A stretch of 64,000 bases of DNA, taken from Paenibacillus macerans. GTDB lineage: Bacteria; Bacillota; Bacilli; Paenibacillales; Paenibacillaceae. Both the position numbers and the translations under genes were made by a program. The stretch lies in assembly GCF_023715465.1 (NCBI RefSeq), contig NZ_JAMBOE010000022.1:1-64000 (forward strand). The letters run 5' to 3'. Shown piece by piece: positions 1-8,470 of the stretch. Each line of letters opens with the position of its first letter. Within the stretch, counting starts at the first letter, position 1. Below the pieces are notes generated by a model that saw only the letters and a program-made list of their open reading frames with translations, was not told the origin of the DNA and searched no databases.

Positions 1-422
1 TCCCGCATGCCCGTTTGCCGAAAAAGACAGTGTCTACTCCTCATTCCGACTCATGCCCTGTTTTACAAGGTAGCGAAATCCTGCGAATAAGTGAGTATTC
101 GTGAGAAAACACCTTAAATACGAGGGAGGACACAGAAGACGTTATTTACCTCAAATCGTCCTGGATGAACAGGTTTAGAGCGAAATAGGGTCGCCTGTGT
201 CCGTTAGGCTGGGAAATACCCGGGAAATGGGCGGATAAGGTCGCTGGTGTCCGTTAGAGCAGCGTCCAGCGTCCAAAGTTTAGGAAGAGCCTCCAATCGC
301 TCCAAAGTAGAAGTCAGAGCCACTAAAGGACGCCAACAGGCGTTTTTTTGTGCCCTTGTCACAAATAGCCTATCCACATTTGTTATATAAGTGAACAGAT
401 TAAGGATCAGGGAGGAACAACA
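1..422. other. Intergenic leader with dispersed GTCCGTTAG repeats
   Basis: No convincing coding region was found. Two imperfect copies of a motif ending in GTCCGTTAG lie near 186-207 and 236-256 (with GGTCGCCTGT and GGTCGCTGGT before it). The same motif recurs in the 52.9-53.0 kb gap. A short hairpin (acgcc-aaca-ggcgt followed by seven T) at about 330-349 could end upstream transcription. The last 60 bases carry an AT-rich probable promoter zone and a gggagg ribosome site for the gene at 423. Confidence 0.5.
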
Positions 423-1385
423 ATGAACAAAATTCACAAAATAATCGGCTCCGTTGCACTGGCCGCCATGCTGGTGAGCGGTTTGCCGGACGCTTCTGCC
501 CATGCCGCCTCGGCTGTGACTATCCAGAACGTGGATCAAGCTTTAATCGAAGCTGCACAGAACAAGCTGAAAGAGATCACGGGGAATACCTATTCGTTCT
601 CGAAAGCCGAAGCATTCGGAAACGATGTGGCGTTTGAGATCGAGGGAAATTCATACAGTCAAGTGATCGTAGATGCTGAGGGAACCGTTAATATCATCTC
701 GGCCCAATTCAAATACAAGGACCTGCAAAACGCAAAGTTTAAGAAAGAACTGAAAGATGCATGGAAAAAGGCATTCCCGAAAAACAACGAGGAGCTTGAC
801 ATAGTTATCGTTAACTACACGGATTCAGAGGGGCTGAAAGTGAATACAGGAAACGATGCCGGGACCGTTTATCTAACAAACGGAAAGCTGGTATACAGCA
901 CCGTAGACGTTAAAGACAAGGATGTTCCTCAACCGGCCAAGGCGGCGGCGGACGCAGCTCTTGCCAAAATCGGCGGGCTAAAAAAGAAAGTCCGCAGCGT
1001 GAGCGGGATGACGATGAAACCGAATCAAAAGCCGGTTTATAATTTGGCCTACACGACAGACAAGGGGAACGTATGGATTGACGTCGAGAAAGGAAGCAAC
1101 CGAATCTTGACTGTCAATGCGATAGCACTGTCTGATCAACTTCACAGAGTAAACACCAAAGATAGGGAGGCTATCGAAAACAAGATCAAAAGCTATACTG
1201 TGGATCAATTGCTGAAAACAGCCACCAAGCAGGCCAAATCCATCATGAGCCTGAATCTGTCGGGATATACCGCCGAAAAAGTCGAAGGTAATGAAGATAC
1301 CGTGATGTTCACTAAAAAGGGTGCCCCCCAGGTACAAGGGAAATTCAATTCAAAAGGTCAATTTTATTATTTCGAAGTGATGTAA
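423..1385 (+). CDS. Secreted hypothetical protein
   Basis: I do not recognise a specific family. The 320-residue product begins with a clear Sec signal peptide (MNKIHKII followed by a hydrophobic stretch, probable cleavage after SAHA or HAA near residue 29). The mature protein is lysine-rich and hydrophilic. It appears to contain two or three similar alpha-beta units of the PepSY-like kind, such as the stretch around residues 170-235 ending in a 'VWIDVEKGSNRIL' strand pair. That similarity is an impression, not a demonstrated match. The start is supported by a gggagg site 7 bases upstream of ATG. The gene is followed by a terminator and is transcribed alone. It probably acts outside the membrane; its function is unknown. 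Confidence 0.75.
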   Translation: MNKIHKIIGSVALAAMLVSGLPDASAHAASAVTIQNVDQALIEAAQNKLKEITGNTYSFSKAEAFGNDVAFEIEGNSYSQVIVDAEGTVNIISAQFKYKDLQNAKFKKELKDAWKKAFPKNNEELDIVIVNYTDSEGLKVNTGNDAGTVYLTNGKLVYSTVDVKDKDVPQPAKAAADAALAKIGGLKKKVRSVSGMTMKPNQKPVYNLAYTTDKGNVWIDVEKGSNRILTVNAIALSDQLHRVNTKDREAIENKIKSYTVDQLLKTATKQAKSIMSLNLSGYTAEKVEGNEDTVMFTKKGAPQVQGKFNSKGQFYYFEVM

Positions 1386-1393
1386 AAATTGTG

Positions 1394-1445
1394 AACAAGC
1401 CTTCTTTGTCGGCCAAGAGGACCGCCGGGGAAGGCTTGTTTTATC
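1394..1445 (+). terminator. Intrinsic terminator after the secreted protein gene
   Basis: The arms aacaagcctt (1394-1403) and aaggcttgtt (1431-1440) are perfectly complementary and the second runs into a short T-rich tail. It sits 9 bases after the stop codon of the gene ending at 1385. It may also serve the convergent lipoprotein gene ending at 1479. Confidence 0.75.
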
Positions 1446-1478
1446 GGAAAGCGAGTCAGTGTTATGCAGGCGCCTTCC

Positions 1479-2288
1479 CTACTTCAAGTTGCTGAAAGGT
1501 TCGACTTCAATTTGATCCGCAACAAATTCGTTTTTGGCAGGATCGAACTTATAGGTGATATGGACATCACATACGTACACCGCCACTCCGATGCTTGCGC
1601 CCAAGGTGGAGGTGAGCTTTTGATTCCCCACGTTATAATAAACTACGCCGCCGAACCCAAGCCGATCTTGATCTAAATCAGGGTATGGGGACTCGTAACG
1701 GAATTCGTGTTCTTTTCCCATGGCCTTCACTTTAATGTCTAGAATATCATCATGGTTCGTAATATGCGTTTCGATATGGTTGGCGACGGTTTCCTCATAA
1801 CTTGGCACTTTGATTTCCGAAAGATCGCCGCTGTCCAGCACATGGATTTCATCAAGGCTTAAACCAGTACCTTTTCCGATGCTATAGATGATAACCGCTT
1901 CTTGCTTGCCGTCTCCCGTCACATCCGCATAAAAAACCTGAGGTTCATAGAGCGTAGGGAAGCTCCAGTCGAACTCTTTTTTCACGCCATTGACTTCCAC
2001 AGTTAGGCCCTCATAGGAAGAATCGGTGGCCTTCACAGGTTTAAGCTTCACTTCTTTGTTTTCCGAAGACCAGGTTGGGCCTTCTTCAGCCTCTTGTGTT
2101 GGCTCCGTTACCGCTGTAGCTTGCTCGGGATTGGCCGTACCCTGGTTCGTCCCTTGCTCCTGCTGCGTGAATGCCTGATTGCCGGTAGGCTCGTTTGGTG
2201 TCTGTGAAGCTGCTTCCGGCTTATCCGAACTACATCCCGCAAGCAAAACTGCCCCCAACAACAGCCATGCGCCAAGTTCTTTTTTCAA
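1479..2288 (-). CDS. Secreted lipoprotein of unknown function
   Basis: The 269-residue product starts MKKELGAWLLLGAVLLAGCSS, a classic lipoprotein signal with lipobox LLAGC, so the mature protein should be diacylglyceryl-anchored at Cys19 on the outer face of the membrane. A low-complexity Gln/Glu/Thr/Asn-rich linker covers residues 25-75. After it comes a globular beta-rich domain of about 190 residues containing 'YADVTGDGKQEAVIIY' near residue 120, which resembles an FG-GAP/VCBS-like calcium-binding strand motif. Bacillus and Paenibacillus genomes encode many such lipoproteins without known function. The gene is convergent with the secreted protein gene at 423-1385. Confidence 0.8.
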   Translation of the reverse strand: MKKELGAWLLLGAVLLAGCSSDKPEAASQTPNEPTGNQAFTQQEQGTNQGTANPEQATAVTEPTQEAEEGPTWSSENKEVKLKPVKATDSSYEGLTVEVNGVKKEFDWSFPTLYEPQVFYADVTGDGKQEAVIIYSIGKGTGLSLDEIHVLDSGDLSEIKVPSYEETVANHIETHITNHDDILDIKVKAMGKEHEFRYESPYPDLDQDRLGFGGVVYYNVGNQKLTSTLGASIGVAVYVCDVHITYKFDPAKNEFVADQIEVEPFSNLK

Positions 2289-2495
2289 CGTTATGTACTC
2301 CTTTCAGCTTGTCTAGCAAAAATGATACCAGAGAAAATAAGCAGGTTATTTACATAAAAACAACAAAACTTTACAAAAAAGTTAAGTTCATGCGAACAAG
2401 CCTTTTTGGTCTGTTTATTTTCCGGACTTCCTGCTTAACCTAACGGGGAAGTAACATTCAGGCCAAAACCAAAACCCTAAATGGAGGGAACCCAA

Positions 2496-2984
2496 ATGAC
2501 AAACAATCAGGCGGCGCATCAAGAGGCCGTTGAAACGGTCCGGGAATTGATCAAAGGGATCGAGATGGCGATGCTTACCACCGTAACGAAGGAAGGATTA
2601 GTGTCACGTCCGATGAAAACGCAGGAAGTTGAGTTCGACGGCGACCTCTGGTTCCTGACCAAAGAGGATACGGACAAGTATCGTCAACTTCAGCAAAATC
2701 CCGATGTGAATGTGGCCTATGTGGGAAAATCCTACGTATCGATTCGCGGAAAAGGCGAGCTGGTCGAGGATCGGGCGAAAATCAAAGAGTTCTGGAACCC
2801 GGCCTATGGCAAGCTGCTAAATACCACAAGCGATGATCCGCAGCTTGTTTTGATTAAGGTTCGGGCCGAAGCGGCCGAATATTGGGAGACCGGCAACTGG
2901 ACCAAAATGATGAAGCGGATGTTCTCGCAGCTTACCGGTGCCCATTCCGAGACGGAAGTGAACAAGACGGTGACTTTGGTCTAA
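2496..2984 (+). CDS. Pyridoxamine 5'-phosphate oxidase-like flavoprotein (general stress protein 26 family)
   Basis: The roughly 162-residue protein has the split-barrel FMN-binding fold of the PNPOx-like general stress protein family. Recognisable strands are 'AMLTTVTKEGLVSRPMKT' near residue 25, 'DLWFLTKEDTDKYRQL' near 50 and 'VNVAYVGKSYVSIRGKGEL' near 75. An in-frame ATG exists at 2481, but it overlaps the ggaggg ribosome site (2483-2488), which sits 7 bases before the ATG at 2496, so 2496 is chosen. The family binds FMN or F420-like flavins and is usually stress-induced and cytoplasmic; the substrate is not predictable. A bidirectional hairpin at 3033-3061 separates it from the convergent nucleotidase. 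Confidence 0.85.
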   Translation: MTNNQAAHQEAVETVRELIKGIEMAMLTTVTKEGLVSRPMKTQEVEFDGDLWFLTKEDTDKYRQLQQNPDVNVAYVGKSYVSIRGKGELVEDRAKIKEFWNPAYGKLLNTTSDDPQLVLIKVRAEAAEYWETGNWTKMMKRMFSQLTGAHSETEVNKTVTLV

Positions 2985-3032
2985 ACCCGGTAAAGTTTGG
3001 AGAGCACTAAGTCAGCCTGAAAAGATAAAACC

Positions 3033-3061
3033 AAAGGCGCAGCCATCATGGCCGCGCCTTT
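3033..3061. terminator. Bidirectional intrinsic terminator
   Basis: The arms aaaggcgc (3033-3040) and gcgccttt (3054-3061) form a perfect 8-bp stem between two convergent genes. A/T-rich tracts lie on both sides, so it can serve both strands. Confidence 0.7.
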
Positions 3062-3081
3062 GATTGTTCTATCGAGGCAGG

Positions 3082-5427
3082 TTACTTCGCTGGAATCACA
3101 ATTTTTTGTCCGATATGGATCAGATGCGGATTGGCCAGTTTGTTGTACTTGGCTAGAAATTGCCAGGTTGTGCCGTGTTCAATCGCGATGCGGTACAGGT
3201 TGTCACCTTTTTCCACCTTATAGACGATATTTTGGGAGGCCGCCGGCTTAGACGACGGCGCCTTCGCCGGTTCCGTTGCCGGTTTAGCCTCGGCCTCCGG
3301 CTCCGGCGTTGTGGTTGGCTCTTCTGCCGGAGCGGGCTGCTCCGGTGTCGTTGCCGGCGTTTCCGCCGGATCAGCTTGCGGCGCCGCTGGCGATGCCGGC
3401 TGCGAAACCGGTTCGGAAGCAGGGCTGGCGGAGGCCTTTTCGGCATTCACGCTCAGCTTGAATTTAGCATAGCCGTCTTCCGTATTTTTCAGGTATGTCA
3501 GAACGTTTTGCTTCGCAGCCAATGCGGCGCTGGCGGCCAGGGCGTTTTTGGCGGCCGGCGAAGTGGCGAACGTTACGTTGGCGCTGCCAAACGGAGCGAG
3601 CGACCAGTTGCCGTCCGCACTCGGATTGATCGTTTCGTTTTTGCGGATGTAGTCGATAATGACCTGCCGGTTTTCGTCCGGCGAAGCCAGGATAATCCGC
3701 TTGCCGTCCGGGTTGGCGAATTTGTTCGACGAGGCGCGGTAGTTGTTGCTGGCCACGACGAATTTTTGCTCCGGATCGATCGGCTTGCCTTGGTAGCTGA
3801 GATTGACGATGCGGCTGGATTTTTCGTTCAGCAATCCGCCTTTGGCGTCGTATTTGGCCGGCTGCGTGACGTCGACTTGGTAAGTCACCCCGTCAATGAC
3901 GTCGAAGTTGTACGTCGGGAAGTCGTAGTTGACCAGTTCTTGCTCCTCCGTTTTGGACGGATCGATCTGGTTAAATTGACCCGCCGACCATTCCAGCCAT
4001 TCCTTCAGCTCAGCACCCGTCACCAGCACGGCGTTCACCGTATTGGAGTACAGGTACAGATCGGCGACGTTTTTGATCGCGATGCTGCCTGCAGGAATGT
4101 CCGTGTAGTAGTTGGCGCCTTGGCGTCCGCCCGCCTTGAAAGGGGCCGCCGCCGAAATGACCGGAATACCTTCGTATTCCGTTCCTTGCAGATGCTGTTC
4201 CACGTACCATTTTTGCGCGTTGTTTACGATTTGGATCGACGGATCGTCCTGAATCAGCGCGAACCAGCTGTTGATCGGCGCCATCGTTGTGCCGACCGGA
4301 CCGCGTACGTAGTTCAGCGTGTTTTCATGATCCTCGGCGACCGCGTCCCAGATTTTCTGGTCGGCTTCGACGAGAGGTTTTTTGTTGGCGGTGTCGTAAA
4401 TCGGCTTCACGGAAGCGGCGGAATCCTTGACCGTCCACTTGCCGTCCGCTTGCTCCAGCGTCAGGTCGATGATCCCCAGGTGGTTGCCCCAGTAACCCGG
4501 TTCGACGGCGGGAACACCGTTGATCGTGCCTTTTTTCAGGTCTACGCCCGTTTTGCCTTCGAAAGAAGCGTCCGGGAACACTTTATGCGCATGGCCGAAC
4601 AGGATCGCGTCGATCCCTTTCACCTTGCTGAGGTACAGCACCGAGTTTTCCATCAACGACGTTTGCGGAATGTCCTCGAAGCCGGAGTGCGGCACCGCGA
4701 TGATGATGTCGGCGCCTTCCGCTTTCATTTGCGGCACGAACTTCTCGGCCGTTTCCACGATATCTTTGGTGATGACTTTGCCTTCCAAATTAGCCTTATC
4801 CCAGGACATAATTTGCGGAGGCACGAAACCGATCACCCCGACCTTGAGCGTGTGCTTCGCTCCGCTGTTGTCAGTCACTTCTTTGTCCAAAATGATATAC
4901 GGCTTAAACGCGTTTTTGTCGTTTGCGGGATTCCCGTCTTTGTCGTCTATGTAAATATTCGCGTTCACATAGGGGAAGTTGGAGCCTTTCAGCGAGGTAT
5001 TCAGAAAATCCAGCCCATAGTTGAACTCGTGGTTGCCCAGGTTCCCCGCATCGTAATTCAGCAGATTCATCGCTTTATAAACCGGGTGCGTTTCGCCTTC
5101 CTGCAGCTTCTCCACCGTGGCCACGTAATCGCCCAGCGGGTTGCCTTGAATCAGGTCGCCGTTGTCGATAAGCACGCTGTTTTTGGCTTCTTCACGAGCT
5201 TGCTTGATGAGCGTCGCCGTTTTCGCCAGGCCGTACTCATCGGTAGGTTTGTCCGCAAAATAGTCATAGTTGACGATATTTACGTGCAAATCGGTGGTCT
5301 CCAGAATGCGGAGCTCCACGGTGGCCCCGGCACTGTCGGCCGCAAAGGCCGGGAAAGGCATGGCCGCGAGGCTGGCGGTCAGGATCGCTGACATCAGGAT
5401 GAGCTTTGGACTTCGGTGCTTGATCAA
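3082..5427 (-). CDS. Cell-wall 2',3'-cyclic-nucleotide 2'-phosphodiesterase/3'-nucleotidase with LysM
   Basis: Secreted bifunctional nucleotidase of about 781 residues. I take a TTG start at 5425-5427 because a gggagg site lies 7 bases upstream and a clean signal peptide (MIKHRSPKLILMSAILTASL, cleaved near AFA-ADS) follows. The open frame extends upstream to 5592, but that part is repeat-bearing intergenic sequence. Domains: a calcineurin-type metallophosphatase with TTDLH, GDLIQGN, GNHEFNYG and GHAH metal-binding motifs in the first 330 residues; a 5'-nucleotidase C-terminal domain to about 620; a long Pro/Ala/Glu linker; and a C-terminal LysM module (KGDNLYRIAIEHGTTWQFL). Family knowledge: it releases phosphate and nucleosides from extracellular cyclic and 3'-nucleotides. 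LysM, rather than LPXTG, probably holds it to peptidoglycan. Confidence 0.92.
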   Translation of the reverse strand: MIKHRSPKLILMSAILTASLAAMPFPAFAADSAGATVELRILETTDLHVNIVNYDYFADKPTDEYGLAKTATLIKQAREEAKNSVLIDNGDLIQGNPLGDYVATVEKLQEGETHPVYKAMNLLNYDAGNLGNHEFNYGLDFLNTSLKGSNFPYVNANIYIDDKDGNPANDKNAFKPYIILDKEVTDNSGAKHTLKVGVIGFVPPQIMSWDKANLEGKVITKDIVETAEKFVPQMKAEGADIIIAVPHSGFEDIPQTSLMENSVLYLSKVKGIDAILFGHAHKVFPDASFEGKTGVDLKKGTINGVPAVEPGYWGNHLGIIDLTLEQADGKWTVKDSAASVKPIYDTANKKPLVEADQKIWDAVAEDHENTLNYVRGPVGTTMAPINSWFALIQDDPSIQIVNNAQKWYVEQHLQGTEYEGIPVISAAAPFKAGGRQGANYYTDIPAGSIAIKNVADLYLYSNTVNAVLVTGAELKEWLEWSAGQFNQIDPSKTEEQELVNYDFPTYNFDVIDGVTYQVDVTQPAKYDAKGGLLNEKSSRIVNLSYQGKPIDPEQKFVVASNNYRASSNKFANPDGKRIILASPDENRQVIIDYIRKNETINPSADGNWSLAPFGSANVTFATSPAAKNALAASAALAAKQNVLTYLKNTEDGYAKFKLSVNAEKASASPASEPVSQPASPAAPQADPAETPATTPEQPAPAEEPTTTPEPEAEAKPATEPAKAPSSKPAASQNIVYKVEKGDNLYRIAIEHGTTWQFLAKYNKLANPHLIHIGQKIVIPAK

Positions 5428-5504
5428 TTTTATTCCTCCCTCTTTTTTTGGCCTAACCTGGAAATCGGTGCTTGACAGCCTGCTGCCACGCGAAGAACCG
5501 CCAG

Positions 5505-5665
5505 CCTTGAAAATAGCGGAATTTATTGTCCTTATTTTCCCAAGACTGGTCTGGAACGCGGACATTTCCTTGTAATTTGCTAAAAGCGACATAATTTTCC
5601 TTTATTTCTCTCAAATGGACGGATGTCGCCGGAATAACGACATTTATTGTCCTTATGTTTTCGCT
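5505..5665. repeat. Dispersed intergenic repeat cluster (TTATTGTCCTTATTTTC type)
   Basis: Three related units of about 30 bases occur in tandem near 5510-5541, 5580-5610 and 5634-5662. The shared core is AATARCGACATTTATTGTCC followed by TTATTTTC. Similar units occur near 51.2 kb. They overlap the upstream part of the open frame of the nucleotidase, which supports its internal TTG start. Function unknown; I believe this motif is common between genes in Paenibacillus. Confidence 0.55.
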
Positions 5666-5941
5666 GGAGGTTCCTATGATAGGCTGGTCAAGCGCCGTTT
5701 CTGGTTTTGAGCCTTTTTGGTACTCCCGAGCAAACGTAAAAACTAAGTAAACTTATGAAATTGTTTTTATTTTAAGGGTTGCAGAGGGAAATGTCATGGT
5801 TTTTTTGGACCGGTGGCAGGGGGATGTCAGCTATTTTTCTCTTTGTCCAGCCGATTCATACACCTTGTTCAGGGCCGCATGTTTGACGAACGGTGCGTTC
5901 TGTAATAAGTTGGAAGTAAGACGATGATAGGAGCACCGAAC

Positions 5942-6117
5942 ATGAAAGAAGAGCTGATAAAAATGATCCTTGCTTTCCGGGAGGAGCGGAATTGGGAGAA
6001 GTTCCATAATCCGAAAGACTTGGCGATCTCTCTAAGCCTGGAGGCATGATCGTGTATAACAGCAATGCTTACAATTTCGGGAGACGGTTGACCGCAATCA
6101 ATTTACCATTTGAAGGG
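5942..6117 (+). pseudogene. Remnant of a MazG-like/DUF2075 gene pair (internal deletion)
   Basis: The sequence from 5942 encodes 35 residues (MKEELIKMILAFREERNW, continuing to SLSLEA and a stop) that match the first 35 residues of the intact MazG-like protein at 12560. Immediately after, in a different frame from ATG 6046, about 24 residues beginning MIVYNSNAYNFG match the start of the DUF2075 protein at 12906 (MIIYSSNALKF). Thus the MazG start is joined to the DUF2075 start and about 245 bases present in the intact copy are missing, at a short GGC/GC homology. The upstream region (5885-5941, including gtaataagttggaagta and gataggagcac) also matches 12390-12560. It is a decayed duplicate, not a functional gene. 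Confidence 0.8.
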
Positions 6118-6129
6118 AGTGTACCAACA

Positions 6130-6459
6130 ATGAAAGCTAAATCTAAAACATGGACGTTCGCTGTTCTGGTAGTTAGTGCTATTGCCTTAACTGGAAATTA
6201 TTCAAACATTATTAATATCCATGTTTCCCCCCCAACTTTATCAGAAAGCGTTACTTACGACCCTGTTCCTCCATCTTTCCTTCTAGAACGGGAACCTGAT
6301 CAGATCGTAACGGAAAATGGGCGGTATGTAAAAACACTTCAATCTGACAGGAATATCGACTTAGACAATGTCGTCTATGATGTAACGGAAACGACAGCTG
6401 AAACTGAGGCGATTAATGAATATGGCTATACTTATGTGAAGGCAGAAGATAGCCAGTAG
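6130..6459 (+). CDS. Small exported hypothetical protein
   Basis: The 109-residue product starts MKAKSKTWTFAVLVVSAIAL, a lysine-containing N-terminus followed by a hydrophobic segment, so it is probably a signal peptide or single membrane anchor. The rest is acidic, with no motif I can name. The open frame continues upstream into the DUF2075 remnant, but gaaggga upstream of ATG 6130 marks the likely start. Size and export signal resemble secreted signalling pro-peptides, yet no receptor gene lies beside it, so this is speculative. A weak terminator hairpin follows at 6468-6495. Confidence 0.55.
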   Translation: MKAKSKTWTFAVLVVSAIALTGNYSNIINIHVSPPTLSESVTYDPVPPSFLLEREPDQIVTENGRYVKTLQSDRNIDLDNVVYDVTETTAETEAINEYGYTYVKAEDSQ

Positions 6460-6467
6460 TATTTATA

Positions 6468-6495
6468 GGGCGGCTTAAAGGCCGTTCTTTTTATT
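6468..6495 (+). terminator. Probable intrinsic terminator
   Basis: gggcggct pairs with ggccgttc (several G-T pairs) across a ttaaa-type loop and is followed by cttttttatt-like T-rich sequence. It lies just after the small exported protein gene. Confidence 0.5.
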
Positions 6496-6617
6496 AAATA
6501 ATACGTTTAATCCCGGCCGAAAGTAGCCAACTGAAGGGTTAGAAAGAGGTGGTAAAGGGGATAATTATAGTGAATCTCTCATTCTAATAATCTCGCAGGG
6601 ATACGGGGGGAACGGAA

Positions 6618-8375
6618 ATGAAATTAGCGGAGCTAATCGTTGAAAACTTTCGGGGGATCGGTCCGGAGGGCGTAAAGATAAAAATCGATAATATTATTGT
6701 ACTTATAGGCAAAAATAACGTCGGTAAAACCACCGTCCTATCCGCCTATGAGGCTTTTGCTTCCACTGGTGCGCCCTTGAAATTGAAAGATTTTCACAAC
6801 GAAGATATCAGTAATAAACCCGTAATTACCGGGGTTTTTGTGGATGTTGAAGAAGGGGAGTTAGCCCAAAAGTGGATCCATGACGACGAGGAATCCGGGT
6901 ACAAAAATTGCATCAAAGCGCAATACCGCTGGTCCTTGCCTGATGTGGGCGGTGAGAAATTTTCCTTTAATCCCGCGACCGGTGAATTCGAAAAAGGGGG
7001 CATGGGCGGTTTTGACAGTATTCTGACGAGCAAGATCCCAACTCCGTTAAAAATATCCCCACTCGATGATCCCTCAGAATTGGAGAAAAAAATCCTCGAA
7101 ATCCTCATCGATGCGATTAAACAAAACACCAAAAGGGATAATACGAAGGTTCAGCAGCTTTTAGCCGATATTAAGAAATTAGCTGAAGACGTCCAAACGG
7201 AAATTTCCGAAGAGTTGAATCGTTCATGCACTATGGTTTCCGCAGAAATCACGAAGGTATTTCCGGAAGCAAGCATCATCCAGGTTGATCCGCAGGCCAG
7301 CAAAATCGAACCGGACAAGCTGATCGGCAGCGGCAGCTTTATTCGGCTAGGCAGCAGTGAACAGCATTTAGCACCGCTTTCCAATCATGGTACGGGGTTG
7401 CAGAGAACTTTTCTGTGGTCGGCATTAAAGATGCTCGCGGAAACCGGCAGACACCAAGTCAAAAAGAAGCCGGTCGGCGTAGGCACGAAAAAAATTTTAC
7501 TATTGGAGGAACCGGAGGCTTTTCTGCATCCCTCGGCGATTCGAAGTGCCATGGAATCACTCTACACGATTGCTGAGCATTCCGATTGGCAGATGATGAT
7601 CTCCACACATTCACCTGTTTTTATCGATCTGACGAAAGACCATACAACCATCATTAGAATTGAAAAAAATCATGGAGCTAACCACACGGTGAATACTTTT
7701 TCTACGGGTGATGCCAAGTTTACAGCCGATGATAAAGAAAACTTAAAAATGCTGAATTTCTGCAACCCTTATTTTAATGAGTTTTTCTTTGCAAATCATA
7801 ATTTGCTGGTCGAAGGGGAAACCGAAGTCACGGTTGTAAAATCACTCATGCAAACCGGAAAAATCGCACAGGACTCGATTCACGTCATCAATTGTTTGGG
7901 CAAGGCGAATATCGTGACTGTGTCAAAAATACTCAATCATTTTAAAGTAAACTACAGTATTCTTCATGACGCGGATAGTCCGAAAATCAAAAGAAACGGC
8001 AAATACATCATTAATTCCATGTGGACGATGAACCAAAAAATGATTAGAGAAGTTGAGGCAGGGCGTGCGAATGGCCTTAACATTAAATCCTTTGTATCCA
8101 TACCGAATTTTGAAGCGGAGTATTTAGAAGGAAAGGCCGACGGTTTAAAGCCGTATAATGCATGGAGGATTTTCACTGAGGAAGAAAATGAGGCTGCCCA
8201 AAAGTTTATTACCATCATAAACAGAATCATTGGAAAAGAGCACAATTGCAGTTTGGAATACGCAAATTTATTTGAATTAACAAAGAAAGTGAGCGGGTTT
8301 ATTGCGCAAAAAGGGTTAAGTCATGATCCGCTTTGGAAAATTAGGGATGAGGATATTACGGTGGTGAATGAGTAA
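6618..8375 (+). CDS. OLD family ATP-dependent endonuclease (AAA ATPase plus Toprim)
   Basis: A 585-residue protein with the two-part OLD architecture. The N-terminal ABC/SMC-type ATPase has Walker A GKNNVGKT at residues 31-38, Walker B LLLEEPEAFLHP near 294-305 and the switch histidine in ISTHSPVF near 330. The C-terminal Toprim nuclease has LLVEGETEV near 395 and LHDADSP near 448. Family knowledge: OLD nucleases cut DNA in a metal-dependent way and act in phage defence (P2 Old; GajA of Gabija). No UvrD-like helicase (GajB) or reverse transcriptase partner is adjacent, so it resembles a stand-alone class 1 OLD protein. The start follows a gggggg-rich site a few bases upstream. Neighbouring fragments and regulators place it in an accessory island. 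Confidence 0.88.
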   Translation: MKLAELIVENFRGIGPEGVKIKIDNIIVLIGKNNVGKTTVLSAYEAFASTGAPLKLKDFHNEDISNKPVITGVFVDVEEGELAQKWIHDDEESGYKNCIKAQYRWSLPDVGGEKFSFNPATGEFEKGGMGGFDSILTSKIPTPLKISPLDDPSELEKKILEILIDAIKQNTKRDNTKVQQLLADIKKLAEDVQTEISEELNRSCTMVSAEITKVFPEASIIQVDPQASKIEPDKLIGSGSFIRLGSSEQHLAPLSNHGTGLQRTFLWSALKMLAETGRHQVKKKPVGVGTKKILLLEEPEAFLHPSAIRSAMESLYTIAEHSDWQMMISTHSPVFIDLTKDHTTIIRIEKNHGANHTVNTFSTGDAKFTADDKENLKMLNFCNPYFNEFFFANHNLLVEGETEVTVVKSLMQTGKIAQDSIHVINCLGKANIVTVSKILNHFKVNYSILHDADSPKIKRNGKYIINSMWTMNQKMIREVEAGRANGLNIKSFVSIPNFEAEYLEGKADGLKPYNAWRIFTEEENEAAQKFITIINRIIGKEHNCSLEYANLFELTKKVSGFIAQKGLSHDPLWKIRDEDITVVNE

Positions 8376-8402
8376 GTTATCGTTCAATCTACTCTTTACA
8401 TA

Positions 8403-8431
8403 TTTACAAACCGACAGTCTGTATATACAAT
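8403..8431 (+). promoter_or_regulatory. Promoter with TetR-type operator
   Basis: TTTACA at 8403-8408 and TACAAT at 8426-8431 are separated by exactly 17 bases. The spacer holds the imperfect palindrome ACCGACAGTCTGT (8410-8422), which has the GAC-N-GTC core common at TetR autoregulatory sites. It lies 39 bases upstream of the TetR start, so autorepression is the simplest reading. Confidence 0.65.
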
Positions 8432-8470
8432 AAACTCATGAAATTTAAGTGATAACATGGAGGGGCGGCT

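Noticed and set aside
2195-2443. An 82-codon plus-strand gene upstream of the PNPOx gene
   Set aside because: It overlaps the lipoprotein signal peptide gene and lacks motifs and a ribosome site.
3160-5391. A 743-codon plus-strand open frame opposite the nucleotidase gene
   Set aside because: It is a GC-rich antisense shadow with arginine-heavy composition, without a ribosome site; the minus strand encodes an excellent domain match.
5856-6065. A minus-strand 69-codon gene over the MazG remnant
   Set aside because: The plus strand carries clear homology to the intact MazG/DUF2075 start; the minus frame has no ribosome site.
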